Shown piece after piece: positions 47,637 through 59,501 of a DNA stretch of 64,000 nucleotides. The stretch is from Smittia aterrima (Eukaryota; Arthropoda; Insecta; Diptera; Chironomidae): NCBI GenBank assembly GCA_033063855.1, contig CP093831.1, positions 9,114,001 to 9,178,000 on the forward strand, in the 5' to 3' direction. Both the position numbers and the translations under genes were made by a program. Position 1 is the first letter of the stretch; every line of letters starts with the position of its first letter. The notes beneath the pieces were generated by a model, which was not told the origin of the DNA, made no database searches, and saw nothing but the letters and a program-made list of their open reading frames with translations.

Positions 47637-49301
47637 TCAAATGTCATCTTTAACTAAATAATGGTCAGCCTCATGAATTCGAAGATCAGAAAGGATTCTA
47701 AAGGATTGTTCGCATCCTTGAAAATTGCAGAAATAAGTATTTTGTCCGATGTGGAGTCGAATGTGTTTATTAAGATCTAGAAAGGATTTAGTTTAAGAAG
47801 AGGCCAACTGAGGAAATAGAATATCAACTCACCATTTTTTTGAGCATATGATTTCTGACAAAACTCGCAATGGTGTGGTTTCGATCCAGTATGAGTTAGC
47901 ATGTGACGATTTAATGCGAAAGCACTATTCAGAGGCTTTGTACAGAGACTGCAGATATAGACGGGTCGTTCGCCTGTATGTCGCTTTATGTGATCATTTA
48001 AAACCTTCTGATGTTTGAATGTCTTGTCACAGACTGCGCAAGCGAAGGGCTAAAATGAAATCATTCAATTAGAGTCATTGGAAGTCATCGAAATTGTTTC
48101 TTACCCGATCATTTGAATGTACAATTTTGTGACTGTTCAGGAGATTCTTTGAGCAGAACTTCTTTGGACAGAAGGGACACTCGAACTTATTTCCATCATT
48201 GTGTCGTTTGATGTGACCATTTAGCGCTGACTTACTTCCGAATCCTTGATTGCAGATTTCGCATGAAAACAAAGATTCCTTGTTGTGAATAAATCGAATG
48301 TGATCTTCAAGCAGCCGCTGCTTTGTGAACTTCCTTCCGCACTCTGGACAATAGCAAAAGTTATCGGAAGTCTTCTTGTGATTTCGCAAGTGGCTGAGGA
48401 ATTTATCATTGTAACAGAAAACTTTGTAGCAGACTAGACATCGATGTGTCTTTATAACTTCGTTGTGAGATCTTGCATGTTTGATCATGAACTCCATTGA
48501 CGTGATTAGGCACGGACAGTGATCGCAATACATCTTTCCAGTATCGACAACACTTTGATGTGAGAGCATGTGACCATTGAGAGATTCTTCATCGTAATCG
48601 ATGTAAGGACAGAAACAACATGACAGTCCATAAGGCTCCTCAAGTTTCTCGTACATATCATCGATTTCAATTTGACTCTTATCATTCGTCAAAGGTTCAA
48701 TCATAAAACTGTTAAAGTGCTTCTTTTCGATATGTTTTCTTAAGTCGAGTTTAATCTTGAAGATGCCACTGCACAAATCGCAGGAATAAAAGATGTCTTT
48801 GTGCTTCCTTCGCATATGCCGCTTAAAAGAACTGACATTGCAGAATGAGTTGTCGCACATCTCGCATTGAATATCGCTTGGCAATACTTTCTTTGGCGAT
48901 TTAACAGGAGGTTTAACGATTGTGTATTCGACCACTTGAATTTCCTCGTCGAGAATTGCTTCATCAAGAGCTTCGATTAAAACTTCTGTTTGGTCTTCAT
49001 CTTCCAGTTTAACGAATTCAAAGTTGTCATCTTGATCGTCTGGAAGTTCGGTCTTTCTTCGCAGTTCTTCATCATTGATTATGCTAAGATCTCTTAAATG
49101 AATTGCATCAACTATTAGCTCCAAGCACTCGATACAAACATTATTCGGAAGCTTCTCGTTTTCATCTCTCTCAATCGTTACTGGGCAGATAATCTTTACT
49201 AGGTCTGCTATAAGATGACCGTTCTTATAATGGAAGAGATTCACTGACTCGTCACTTAGCTTAAGGCACAGCCTACAAAGACTTTCAGCTGTGTTTTCCA
49301 T
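47637..49301 (-). CDS. ZAD-type C2H2 zinc-finger protein
   Basis: A member of the large insect ZAD family of DNA-binding nuclear proteins. Three exons, 49301-48105, 48049-47833 and 47776-47637, give 517 aa with consistent phases. The ZAD at residues about 8-75 has its four zinc cysteines as CRLC and CIEC and mediates dimerisation in this family. An acidic linker follows (about 80-145). I count twelve C2H2 fingers, from CEMCDNSF through CDLCSGIF, CDHCPCLI, CLVCYKVF, CPECGRKF, CEICNQGF, CPFCPKKF, CAVCDKTF, CSLCTKPL and CEFCQKSY to CNFQGCEQSF; the fingers starting CCFCPY and CDHCPC are less regular. Only some linkers are TGERP-like. A polyA signal (forward TTTATT near 47617-47622) follows the stop closely. 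No one-to-one orthologue can be named. Confidence 0.93.
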
Positions 49302-50171
49302 TCTACTGCTGAAAAGATAGAGAATTTAAATTTAGAATGATTAATCTTCCATTCTGGCTCCAACATATCACCAAAGGAGTTAATTCAAAGTGTTAAAGAA
49401 GTTTCTAATGAATTTACTGTAAATCTTCATTTCGATGAACTTACTCTGCTTTGATTGCATTTGCTCGATTTGCTATCCGATGATAATTATTCCTTACTGT
49501 GGTTTGTCCGTGTTTTGAGATGATTGCAATTAGTGTGTTGCTTTCAACATTTGTATTCTATACTGTTGTCTTAATCAAACGAGTCATTTCGTTAGATTAT
49601 TTGTCAAGGCCAATGTCGAGAGGCAATGTCTGTTTCTTTAGCTGGACTGTCAGTTGGTTGAACACTCTTGAATTGAATAATCTAAGCATTTTTAGTAAAA
49701 AATAACACTGATCGAAATGAAATAAGAGATTTGACTGGTTGAGCCGCCAGATGGGGGTGCACCGAGTTTTAAAAGTGGCCACCAGCAGCGCTTTAGTCGA
49801 TATTTTGAATTAACGGATTTTAAATGCCTATTTTCAGATTGTTAAAACTCCGTCGTTTCAGCATAATTAAAATTTTCAACTATGTCATGGCTTTCGCTTT
49901 CATTCAAATTGAACATTAGCATTTGATTTATTGAATTTGAAGCTACTTGAAATTAGACATTTTCAAACCGTTAATTCAAATTATTACTTTTTTTTTGTTT
50001 TGAAGAACACCCCATCTGGTGGCCAGATGTGAGCGGGCCTTGGAACTTCTAAAAAATAATTTGCCGCACGAATTCGCTCAACTTGCCCTGTTTATTAAAA
50101 AAGTGAATTTGAAGTGACTGAAGTGAATTTGTTAATTTTGTAATCAAAGCGATAACGAAAAAATTTCCTCA
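49302..50171. promoter_or_regulatory. Divergent upstream region with inverted CCATCTGG motifs
   Basis: Upstream of the ZAD gene, and of a possible plus-strand gene at 50172. ccagatgggggtg (49748-49760) and caccccatctgg (about 50008-50019) are near-perfect inverted copies about 250 bp apart, each next to a gtggcca/ggtggcc word. This resembles the CCATCTGGTGGC-type sites of insect architectural proteins near promoters; binding is inferred. No gene is seen between them. Confidence 0.4.
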
Positions 50172-52051
50172 ATGATTGGTAAGTTAAACGAGTGCCGGCA
50201 ATCTTTACGCATCGTCTGTCGATCAGCTTTGATGGAAAGCTTTACATTGGAAGTCAGAAATCTGAAAAAATGTGATTTGCATTCGCTTGTCATGTTTTGG
50301 TGTTTTGGGTTCTTTGTTTTTACCTGTAATCCTTAAAGTTGAATTAAATCATTGCTAGTGCTATGTGCGGATTGATAAACCGATCGAAATTGATCAGATC
50401 GATTGGAAATATTCAAATCAAAACAACGAATGATAAAATCACGAATTGCCAATATTTCGTCGTGGAGTTGGCCGAATTGAATCAATGGATCTCGGGCATT
50501 GGATCTTTGGCGGAATCAGCTGATCCTAATCACTTGTACAGTGAATTTACTTTTCAAGTTTTACTTTTAGATCAGAATTTTGTTTATTGCCGGAAATGAG
50601 TCGTAGAATGTCCTTTGTTCTCACGAGGACTTTCTCGTTCCAAAGGATCAGTACCAACGCCTTTGCCTCACCTTGTTATGCTTAGGTCGACATCAAATGT
50701 GAGAGTGAATCAAGTTATTTGATGATAAGAGGTGATAAGCGACTTGGAATCTCGCAAAATTCTCCTCAACGATCGAAGAGACAATTGAATGAGTAGTTTA
50801 ATTAAAGGGAAATTCAATAGCTTTGCGAGCTGCTATTTATAATTTATAGAAAGATTGGAAGAGAGTGGAAGGAATAATTGAATGGCTGAAGAGAAATGTA
50901 GGAGCGAGAATCCTTCAAGGATACCAAAGGACGCTAATGAAACTATTTTCGCATCATTATCATTCACGAAAGATATTATTTTCTTTATTCATCTAGAATT
51001 TCCATCAAAAGATCCTTTGTCTCTGCTTTTTCAGAGAAATCTATGAAAACTTTAAATCTCGAATAACGAATATTTAAAATTTATCAAAGACTCATTCTAG
51101 ACACTTTCAATTTAAAATTTGAAACGACCGTTAAACTTGTAAAGTTTACTTCAACCGACGCAAAGCACGATTTGATCTAATCAAACCATATTCAAATATT
51201 TTCCCCCACGATTCACACACAGAAAATTTGTGTAAATTAAAACTGAATTCGACGTTAAGCCTTTAAACGATTGTTTCTGAGAATCGATTATTGTTCGCAT
51301 GACTCAAAGAGGGTGGCGTCTACAATTTTACAAAGAGCGAACTCTCAACTAAAAATAGGACTCGGATATGCTTAAATTTGTATTTCACCTCAGAATATAT
51401 CGATTACTGGCATAATATTCGTATTCATAGAGTGGAGCTTCGTTCTGTTTAGCTAGAATGGGGTGCGAGGCAAACAAAAGCGAAAGGTTGCGGGCGGATG
51501 AACTGTGCCCTTGGATGATGCTCAGATGAAAGAGAAAAAGGTCAAACTCTGATTGTGTGTGAATGATTCTCAAGCTCAAGAGTAGAATGCGCCAAAAAGT
51601 CAACTTCCCTTTCTCACCCTCGAACTCGAGGCTGCTGTAACAACAAAATATCACTCCCACCCACTTTAAACATTTTTTTCTCATTTCGAGATGTCATTTT
51701 CTCCGTGCTGCTTCTTCTCAATGTTTGTGTGAGTAGAAATTTGTGCGTTAAGAAGATGTCATTGAAAATTTGCCACCGTTGAGGGTTGGTAGATGTCGAA
51801 ATGTCAAGGTGGGAGCGTAGGAGCAAAATTTCCCTGGCATGTTTGAAGATTATTCGAGAGGATTGGGGGGGAACAGAAAATTAAAATTTCCATTCGCAGG
51901 TCTCACGTTGGTTGCTCGAGGCTGATGAAGATTGAAAAAATGTTGCTAATGGAATTTTTTTCTTCCTTACAGATTTCGGAGAATCGTTTATCAAGAATGA
52001 TCCGGTGCAAACCCTGCGTAATTTCTCGACCTCCTCTATCATCGGCCAACG
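50172..52051 (+). CDS. Possible 5' end of an unidentified split gene (partial)
   Basis: Two pieces join in phase: a 7-nt coding exon, ATG ATT G (50172-50178, followed by the strong donor gtaagt), and 51973-52051, between acceptor ttccttacag and donor gtgagt. The product would begin MIDFGESFIKNDPVQTLRNF and stop at an unfinished Arg codon (phase 2). I do not recognise it, and no later exon was found with confidence; the rest could lie in the 12 kb downstream or beyond the window. The 1.8 kb intron holds an open frame starting MCGLINRSKLIRSIGNI (50363-50599), which may be an alternative start or chance. Support rests on splice signals and phase only. Confidence 0.35.
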
Positions 52052-55000
52052 GTGAGTGCTCAAGCTTCTTTAGTCTAAGCGGATAAATTGATTGAGTTGA
52101 AAGCAACAAGAAGACAAATCGCCTTCGCCCCTTAGTTTTATGTGGGAAAATATTGACAAATCATCCATGACCAGCTAGAAATGGACAATCGTCTCAATTT
52201 GCGGGAATAATTCACTCACTTTTCCCAACCCCAGCATAATTCCAATTGAAAAATGTTTTAAAATGAAAATCAAATGGAAATCAAATTAAAGTCTAAGCCC
52301 AGCATGACGTGTCGTACATTTAATGAAGAAGACGAAGTATTGTCCGAAACTGATCCGTTGTTGGTTTTCATTGATCGATTCCAATCGGTGGACAGAGAAA
52401 GAAATGCAATTTTCCTAATTCACTGCATTGCTTTAAAATGTGTGCGTTCAAAGTGAAAGGCCATTAAAGCCGTCTCGATGGGGTGAGAAAGTTAAATAGT
52501 GTTGTGGATGCGGGTTCTGGGTGGATAGAGAATGATAATTTCCAATTAAGTTTAGAATTTACGATCGTACACATTGTAACAGGCCGATTGGCAACATAAC
52601 AAAAGCGAGCGACGCACTTTGCCCTAGCGGCGACGAGACGAAACTGCATTAAAGCATTTCAATCGAAAAACGATTAAATAATATTCGACTCTCCCATTTC
52701 TCGTAGCGAGGAAGCGTCGTGGCTAATGAAAAGAATTATTAGTAAAGCAATTTTTAGGGTAAAAAGACATTTTTCATCATCCCAATGCAGATTTTACTTG
52801 AATGGACCTTGAAGGGGACTTTCCGAATCTTTTTTCTTTCTCTCTTTTGTTCGAACCGATATTTGATTAATTATTCAAATTAGCGTCTGATTGAAGGGAC
52901 GAATGTTCACAGAATCACACAAACCAGTTGTTCTGATGAAAAATTACTGCTCTAGCTGACTAATGATGACCCGAGAGTTCATCGACGAGATGAAGCTAAT
53001 TTTCCGGAGGCATATTGAGTTAGTCAAGCAACTGCGTCGTTGTGGCTCTTAAAATCGATGAGGTTTAAATTACAATGAAGACAGTTGTTGAGCCTGCCGC
53101 GTTTCGTCGTAAAACTCAACGAACCCGACAACGAAACAAGGAATTAAAGAAATTTACAAGCAAATTGTAAATGTCGAAGAAGAAGCCTTTGTGCAAGAAA
53201 GGCTGGCAGACTGCGCTGACCATTTGCCATTCGTAAAGCGCTGTTGTGCATGAAACACCTGTCAAAACATTTGCTTGATATTCTCTGCGGCTCGTGCTAG
53301 ACATTACAAAAACAAACTCTTTTCCAATGTGCTCGTCTCTCCCTCGATTGTCGGCTCATTGACTCGCTTTTACGATCGTCGTTCGTTTAACCCACTGTCG
53401 TTGTTAGTCTTCGTGGAAGATGCGATCTAAATTTTAAAGCCATTTTCAAACAAGATTGATGAAAAGGATCAATGGATCTTGAGCATCAGCTTAGAGCGTC
53501 TTACCTTGATTTAAAGCTTCTTCTCGGAAGTCAAAATCTCAACTAATTGCAATGAGACAATCAAAAAAGCGATTTGTCTTCACCAAATTCAATCGATGAT
53601 GTGGAAAGTTCTTAAAAAGTAATAAAATTTCCCATGCAAGAGAAAGAGTTCCCCCCGAAGCGTCGCACATTTCAACGATAAAGAAGCTTTTCACCAGGAG
53701 CTTAACAGCGTATAAAATCACTCCACACGATGAGATGCGATTTTCTCTCCCCTCGGAAAATGGAATCAGCTAAAGTTCTTCATGAGAGCGTACGCCAGCG
53801 GAACGAAGTGCACTTTAACGCTCACAAACGTTTTGCTCGACTCGCCTCACGACTAAAGCATATTGCAATGAATTCGTTTGCTTCTAACGGCATGAAGTGC
53901 AAAAGCATTAAAATTATTAGACAGAGAGCAAGAGAACGAAGCCAGACGAGCGGCAAGAGGCATAATCATGCTTTAATCCAATTGAACACAAAACGCTTTC
54001 AAATAAGGATTAGGAAAACATTTTCGAACTGGATTCTGAGTGGAAACCAAATTTTATTTGCATCTTTTGTGCTTTGTTATTGCTTTCTGATAGAGAATGC
54101 TGTCGGATCGGTCGGCTTGGGACTAAGAACCCGAAAAACGGTCTGCAGAGTGACAAAGAGCGAGATAGAACGACTCAACGATCGGAAAACGAATTTATTT
54201 CATTTCGATAGCTTTTTTTCGGGGGTTTTAATATTCAAACGGCAATAAAAATAGGGTAATACCAAATATGTGTGTGTGTTAACCTAACACTCACACACAC
54301 TCAGGATCACATGCATCCCAAAAAATATTTGAAAACTCTAGAAAAAAAAGTCAACTAACATCTGCTCATCTCCCTTTTTTTCAAAAAAAAAAACAACATA
54401 AATTGTGAAACGACACAACAACACTCGATTTATTAATGTCGATGTGTGTAAACTAACGTGCCCATCGAGAGAAAGAAGTAGAGGAAAGAAACCAGATGGT
54501 TCGGAGGAACATTGTTCGATAGATGAGATAGACATGTGAAGCCATTTGGGTCTGTTTCGAACCTTTTTCCTTCTCGTTGCCTTCTCCTACTTGCCATTCC
54601 TTCTTTCCCGTCTTCGAAGCTTCATTTCTTCCTCTTGTGTTGGTTCGTCTTCATTTCCATTTCATATTTTATTTCCATCGGCAAACATCCTGTGCCTAAA
54701 ACTAGTTTCAAGCGATGCATGTGTTGACAACGCTGGCTTGTGTGTATGTGTGGACTTAATGTGTCTGGTGCTAGAGAAATTGATGTTTGAATCTTTCTTT
54801 TCTCAACATCATCGTCTTCAACGATGGAGAAAAGATATTGAGATGGAACTAATGCCCTCGACTGCTCGAAGGAGCAAAAGAACCGTTTCAATGATTTCTT
54901 GATAAGAAGAAGAGCAAGCAAACATCTTGAAGCGGGGGAAAAGGATCTTAAATATTGCGGTGGAATTTCTCAACACGAAGAAGGTTTTCACGATCTCGAG

Positions 55001-58000
55001 CTATAACTTCCGTCTTGTTCTGGTTGCGTGTCATTCCGAGTGACAGCGAAGCTCTTAAACCAACGGAAATTTAATCAAGCATTAGAAGAGCTAGCGAGAG
55101 AGCTAATTAACGCATGTTTCATGACTCAACGTCCCGCATAATTTTTATTTTCTCAGTTCTTAAAAAGGGCGAGAAATGTTGTTTTTTTTTAATAGAAGAA
55201 TTTCCTTTTATCTCTCATGCGCCTTCGTCCATTAATCAGCGAAGCGATTGTTTACACTTTGAATCAACGCTTTAAGATGAGACTTTGATTAGAAGACTTT
55301 TCATTTCCTTTTTATTCGGTTTAATCAACGATGGCTGAGATGAGATAGCAAAGTCTTTCGTCGCTTACGATGAGAGCGAAAAAATCTCAACCTAATGAAT
55401 CCTCCGAAGGACTTTAATGCGATTGCCGTTTGCTTATGCAAAATTGACTCAATGAGGCTTGAAAGCTCACCAGAGCGGCATGAACGGTGATTTGCCCTTT
55501 TTCTGTAAATGGATTTTTTAGGAACTTGAGTCTCGCTTAACGTCTCCTTTTATTAAACAAATAATTCCTGATTTCTTCTTCGCCTCCGTTCCTTCATTGT
55601 TATTGTCGCTTGATAACAGTTAAGATAGCTCTTGATGGTTGAGATATTGTTTCAGAAAACACTGCAGCTTACGAACCTAGGCATCAAATACTCAGTGACA
55701 AGAAGAAAACTCCAAAGAATGTTGCTTAGATAGAATGGAAAATAATATTTAAAGGTCTCCAGGCACTGAAAATTGAGTTTAGTGATAATAGCGAAGGGAT
55801 GGCGGTGGAGTCTCTTAAAATTTATGGCGAATACCTAGCTGCGAGGGTGAATTTTCACCGTTGTTTCGTCTCTTCCAAGCCATCATTCGCATATTGTGAG
55901 TCTAATAATTGTTTTACGGTTGTCGACACAAGGGAACTTGCGCTTCAAGTAAGATATTTTCAGAAATTTAATTGACTATAAAAATGCGCCATCGAAGTTG
56001 CTGCCTCATCCTTTCAGTAAGAGTAGGAGGGACACTTAGCGTTGAGTGAGAGCAAGTGCGACAGGCAAAGTTATTTTTAATCAGAAGTTAATGAAGGAAA
56101 TTGGAAGCGAGGCCTTCGATCGTTGTTTCTAGTCCTTGGAAAAACTCTTAGCTTGAAAAAAAAATCTCAGAACGAAAAGAAGCTTTAATTGAAAGGATTT
56201 CAGATAACGACGAAAAGGATCAAAAAAAGTTTGTAGAAAAAATTAAAGGAGAATGAGAAAGGATTGATCGTAAATCCGACGTTGATTCGATGCTGACGCG
56301 GCATTTACGAACAATTTCCAATTTTAATCAATAAAAGGCCTTCGTCCTTTAATCTCATCAATTTTTTTTTATACAAATCCGCAGCATGGAAAGTTTTTGC
56401 ATCAAAATATTATTGCACAGAAGCAGCCGGGAATGAAAAGAAGGAAATTATGACAAGGGAAAAATGTAATCGAACTGTTAATCGTTTTTTTATCGAACGG
56501 TTTTTGTCCGTTTTGTGCTGCAGAAAATTAAGTTGTGCATTCATAAATTACGCAAACGAATCCTGAGTTCATCTTCTAAAGTTCACTCTTTTTGTCACGT
56601 AACTTCCAAATCATCCATGAGCATCCCAAGAGGCAAGAGAGAAAGTGAAATAGGCAACTGTTCACCGGGAAAACCAAACAAAAGGCCCCGAAATTAATGC
56701 GATCGTTTATTTGGTGTAATAAATCACGTTTCTGTGAAGCGCAGCACAAAAAAGAGAGATTAAATTATCCTTTCAATTAGTGCACGGCTGCATTTGTTGA
56801 TCAAAAAAGTTCTTTTTTATGTGCAAAATTTCCGGAACTGAAATTCGTTCGATCTAAAGCGAAAGTGTTTATAGCGTTTCGACCTACGTTTGCTTGTGTT
56901 TCTCAAAACTGAATTGGATATGCTTATATGACGCATCGTAAAATTGAATTATTCGAGGGAAGGTGCAACAAACAAACAGTTTGTTAGTTCTGAGAACGTT
57001 TGCGATAAATATCAGTGAAAGAGCTTAGTGACGATTGTGAGTGTCGGAGAACATGAAACTGAAAACCATTAGCCGATGTAATTATCAACGATAACAACGA
57101 GAAGTTCATCGTTGACTGCACTTCGTTGCAACTCAAGAACTTCCTCGGAAAGGAAGAAGGATGAAGCTTCAATTGTTTGGAAACCTTGGAAATGTAAATA
57201 TTCTCGGTAACATGAATTAGTGTTTTGGCTTTTTCTTCACTCTGTGGGCAATTTGTCTTCCGAATGGTGTTAAATAATTTTAAGGGCTTATTGGCTTCAA
57301 CATCTTGTTGAATATTTACTCTATTTCCTAAGAATGAAGGGATGAAGTGAGAAAGTAAACTTCGAAGTTAATTTAGAAGAAAATTTTAATTGGCAAAGAT
57401 CAATGGCATGTGAAGAATGTTTTGAAAACATTTTTTCTTCTTACCCAAGCGCTTAGGAAAAGAATTCCCACTGAGCTTTCTATCGAGTTTGACGAGAAGA
57501 GCAGGCGAGACGATGAATGTGACAAGAAGCGCCTCACGAGGAAGGGATTTGTGCATTGTCATCTTACTTCTTCTTCGATACCTCCTTTCATTGCTTGAGA
57601 AAATTGCGATTCTTCCAGAGGGTTCATTCTGTCGTTTCGAACTATTTTCTCCTCATAATCGGATCAAGAGCCTTAACAATGAGTTCGTTCATATGCTGTC
57701 TTAATGAATCTCAACGCGCCGTCAAAAAAATATGTCGAGCTTGTCAACCCAAGCGCAGCCTTTGCTTTCTATCATAGCATTTAATGAACGGTTTATGCGA
57801 AAGCTTTTATAACGAATTATGACAACTTTTAATGATGATGGAGAGGCGCGCGAAAAAGAAAAGTTCTGCCTACGAAGGCGAAAAGAGAAAAAAGATAAAA
57901 AGCACTTCAGACAGACAATGAGAAACGACGCAACATCCGTAACAATATTTTTGTTTTCACTACACTCTCGAGCAAACGTTGGAACAGGTCAAGAACAATG

Positions 58001-59378
58001 TGCCGTTGTACGACGTATCGCTCACTCGGCTGGTGTCTGGTCGAACGGAAAAAACAGCAAGCACTGAGCAATGATGCGATATTGATGGTGATATTTCGGC
58101 TGGAATGGATTTATTTCCGCAAGCACATATGGCCCTCTAAAAGCAATTCATGATCAACAGTTGACGATGAGATGAAACGAAGCGATTCAAACGGGACGAG
58201 TATTGAGCGGGGGTCAAGTTTAATTATAATCTCTTTATTTATAGGTAAACGACGTTGAGCCCGTCAATCAACTTGATGGAAATAGGAAAAGGAGACTGGT
58301 TCGTTGTTGTCCGAGTCTGCTTCGACAGTTGTTGTTGGATGAATTTATTGTCCGTTGATTGAAGTTTTTAACGAAAACAGTTTCGTTTATGATTTATGAA
58401 TGAGAGAAGCGAGAAAGAAGTGGGTAAAGGTCCAATTAAAATATGATCAATGGCTCGGGGGTTGTTGATGATGATGATGATGCCGAATGTGCCATGAAAT
58501 TTAAGTGCGTTCGAGGGAGAGTCGCTCAGATGTAAATATGTTGAATGCGAAAGCTGATTAGAAACTTGAGTCGAAGCAATGTGCAAAAGATTCGTTTGTG
58601 AATCGATAAATCAATGATGAAAGGACAATTAATGACCTATTGGATCGAACACGACGAAGAATAATGTTTCAATCCAGAAATGTGCAAAATATTTCTGTGT
58701 GCGTTGCTGATCGAAGTCGAGCAAAAGGTGCAGCATGTCGCTTTGTTTTGTTGTAGCTTTTATTTTTGGGAGAACGAAGAAGAAAAGTTGCAATTTTTCA
58801 TTCGAAATTCAATTCCTCAAGAAATCGATGTGCAGATGTTTTCACTTTAAGCTGCGACGCAAAACGAAGAAAAATTACTTTTAATCTGACGATGCGGAGA
58901 CTCTTTTTTTTTTGGGTGCATTGATCAAGACATTCAATGTGCTTTTGATTTAACTGCTCAAGATGTGTGCAAGGAGTTGGATTTGGCATGTGCCTTTCGT
59001 ATTAAAATATTCTTTCCTGCTTCGTGTTCCTCCTTGTCTGCCTTCGACGAGGACGTAAGAGAGAAAAGCCGGGGAATAACAAAAGACGAAAGATGTTTTT
59101 ATGCACACACAAAGTTCTTAAAATTATTCTTCACAATTGAAGTTTTCTTCGTCGTCACTACTCGCAGGACTTTGACTCAACGTGTGTATTTTTAGAATTG
59201 GGGTTGATGTGTCTAAGAAAGAAGTTAAGACAGCTGCTTTTGGAAATTCTTATAGCATTCGCTTCGAGCGAGAGAAGACAAACATCTTGTGTAAGGATGT
59301 GAAATGAAGCGAACTAAAATCAATAATTCGTTCATTGTTGGAACGGCATTTCTTGTTGAGCTTCATTTCTGTTTTGCG
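52052..59378. other. Gene-poor 7.3 kb, probably intron or regulatory DNA
   Basis: No exon could be supported on either strand. The longest open frame (53730-54248, 172 codons, plus) has no family resemblance and no splice context. There is an imperfect TG/CA hairpin at 54270-54301. If the gene starting at 50172 is real, this may be one of its introns. Confidence 0.4.
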
Positions 59379-59501
59379 TTAATTAGGACCTCGAGTTGCA
59401 CGTGGTTCTTGAAATTCGTCTTTGCTTGAACCTCCATTGTCCTGTGCATTTGCACCTTTTCGCGCCATTTTGAGTTCAAGCTTGGACTCGAGCTCCTGCT
59501 G
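59379..59501 (-). CDS. Possible terminal exon of an unidentified gene (partial)
   Basis: On the minus strand an acceptor (atcttcatcag) is followed by 40 codons and TAA. The peptide starts QQELESKLELKMARKGANAQ and continues with DNGGSSKDEFQEP. The composition (coiled-coil-like start, then a polar tail) looks like a genuine C-terminus and is unlike the AT-rich open frames around it. I do not recognise it. Partner exons would lie at higher coordinates, perhaps outside the window. Evidence is the splice acceptor, the open frame and codon-like composition only. Confidence 0.3.
   Translation of the reverse strand, partial: QQELESKLELKMARKGANAQDNGGSSKDEFQEPRATRGPN

Noticed and set aside
53730..54248. 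172-codon plus-strand open frame, the longest in the 50-64 kb region
   Set aside because: No recognisable domain, no splice acceptor or promoter context, and a composition like translated noncoding sequence. Length alone is not enough.
57086..57164. Plus-strand stretch reading DVIINDNNEKFIVDCTSLQL
   Set aside because: A possible internal exon, but it ends in a stop after about 30 codons, its acceptor is poor and no neighbouring exon fits.
58259..58371. Plus-strand open stretch after ttatttatag, reading VNDVEPVNQLDGNRKRRLVR and ending in a stop
   Set aside because: It looks like a terminal exon, but its phase does not follow the 51973-52051 exon in the frame that is open, and no other partner was found.
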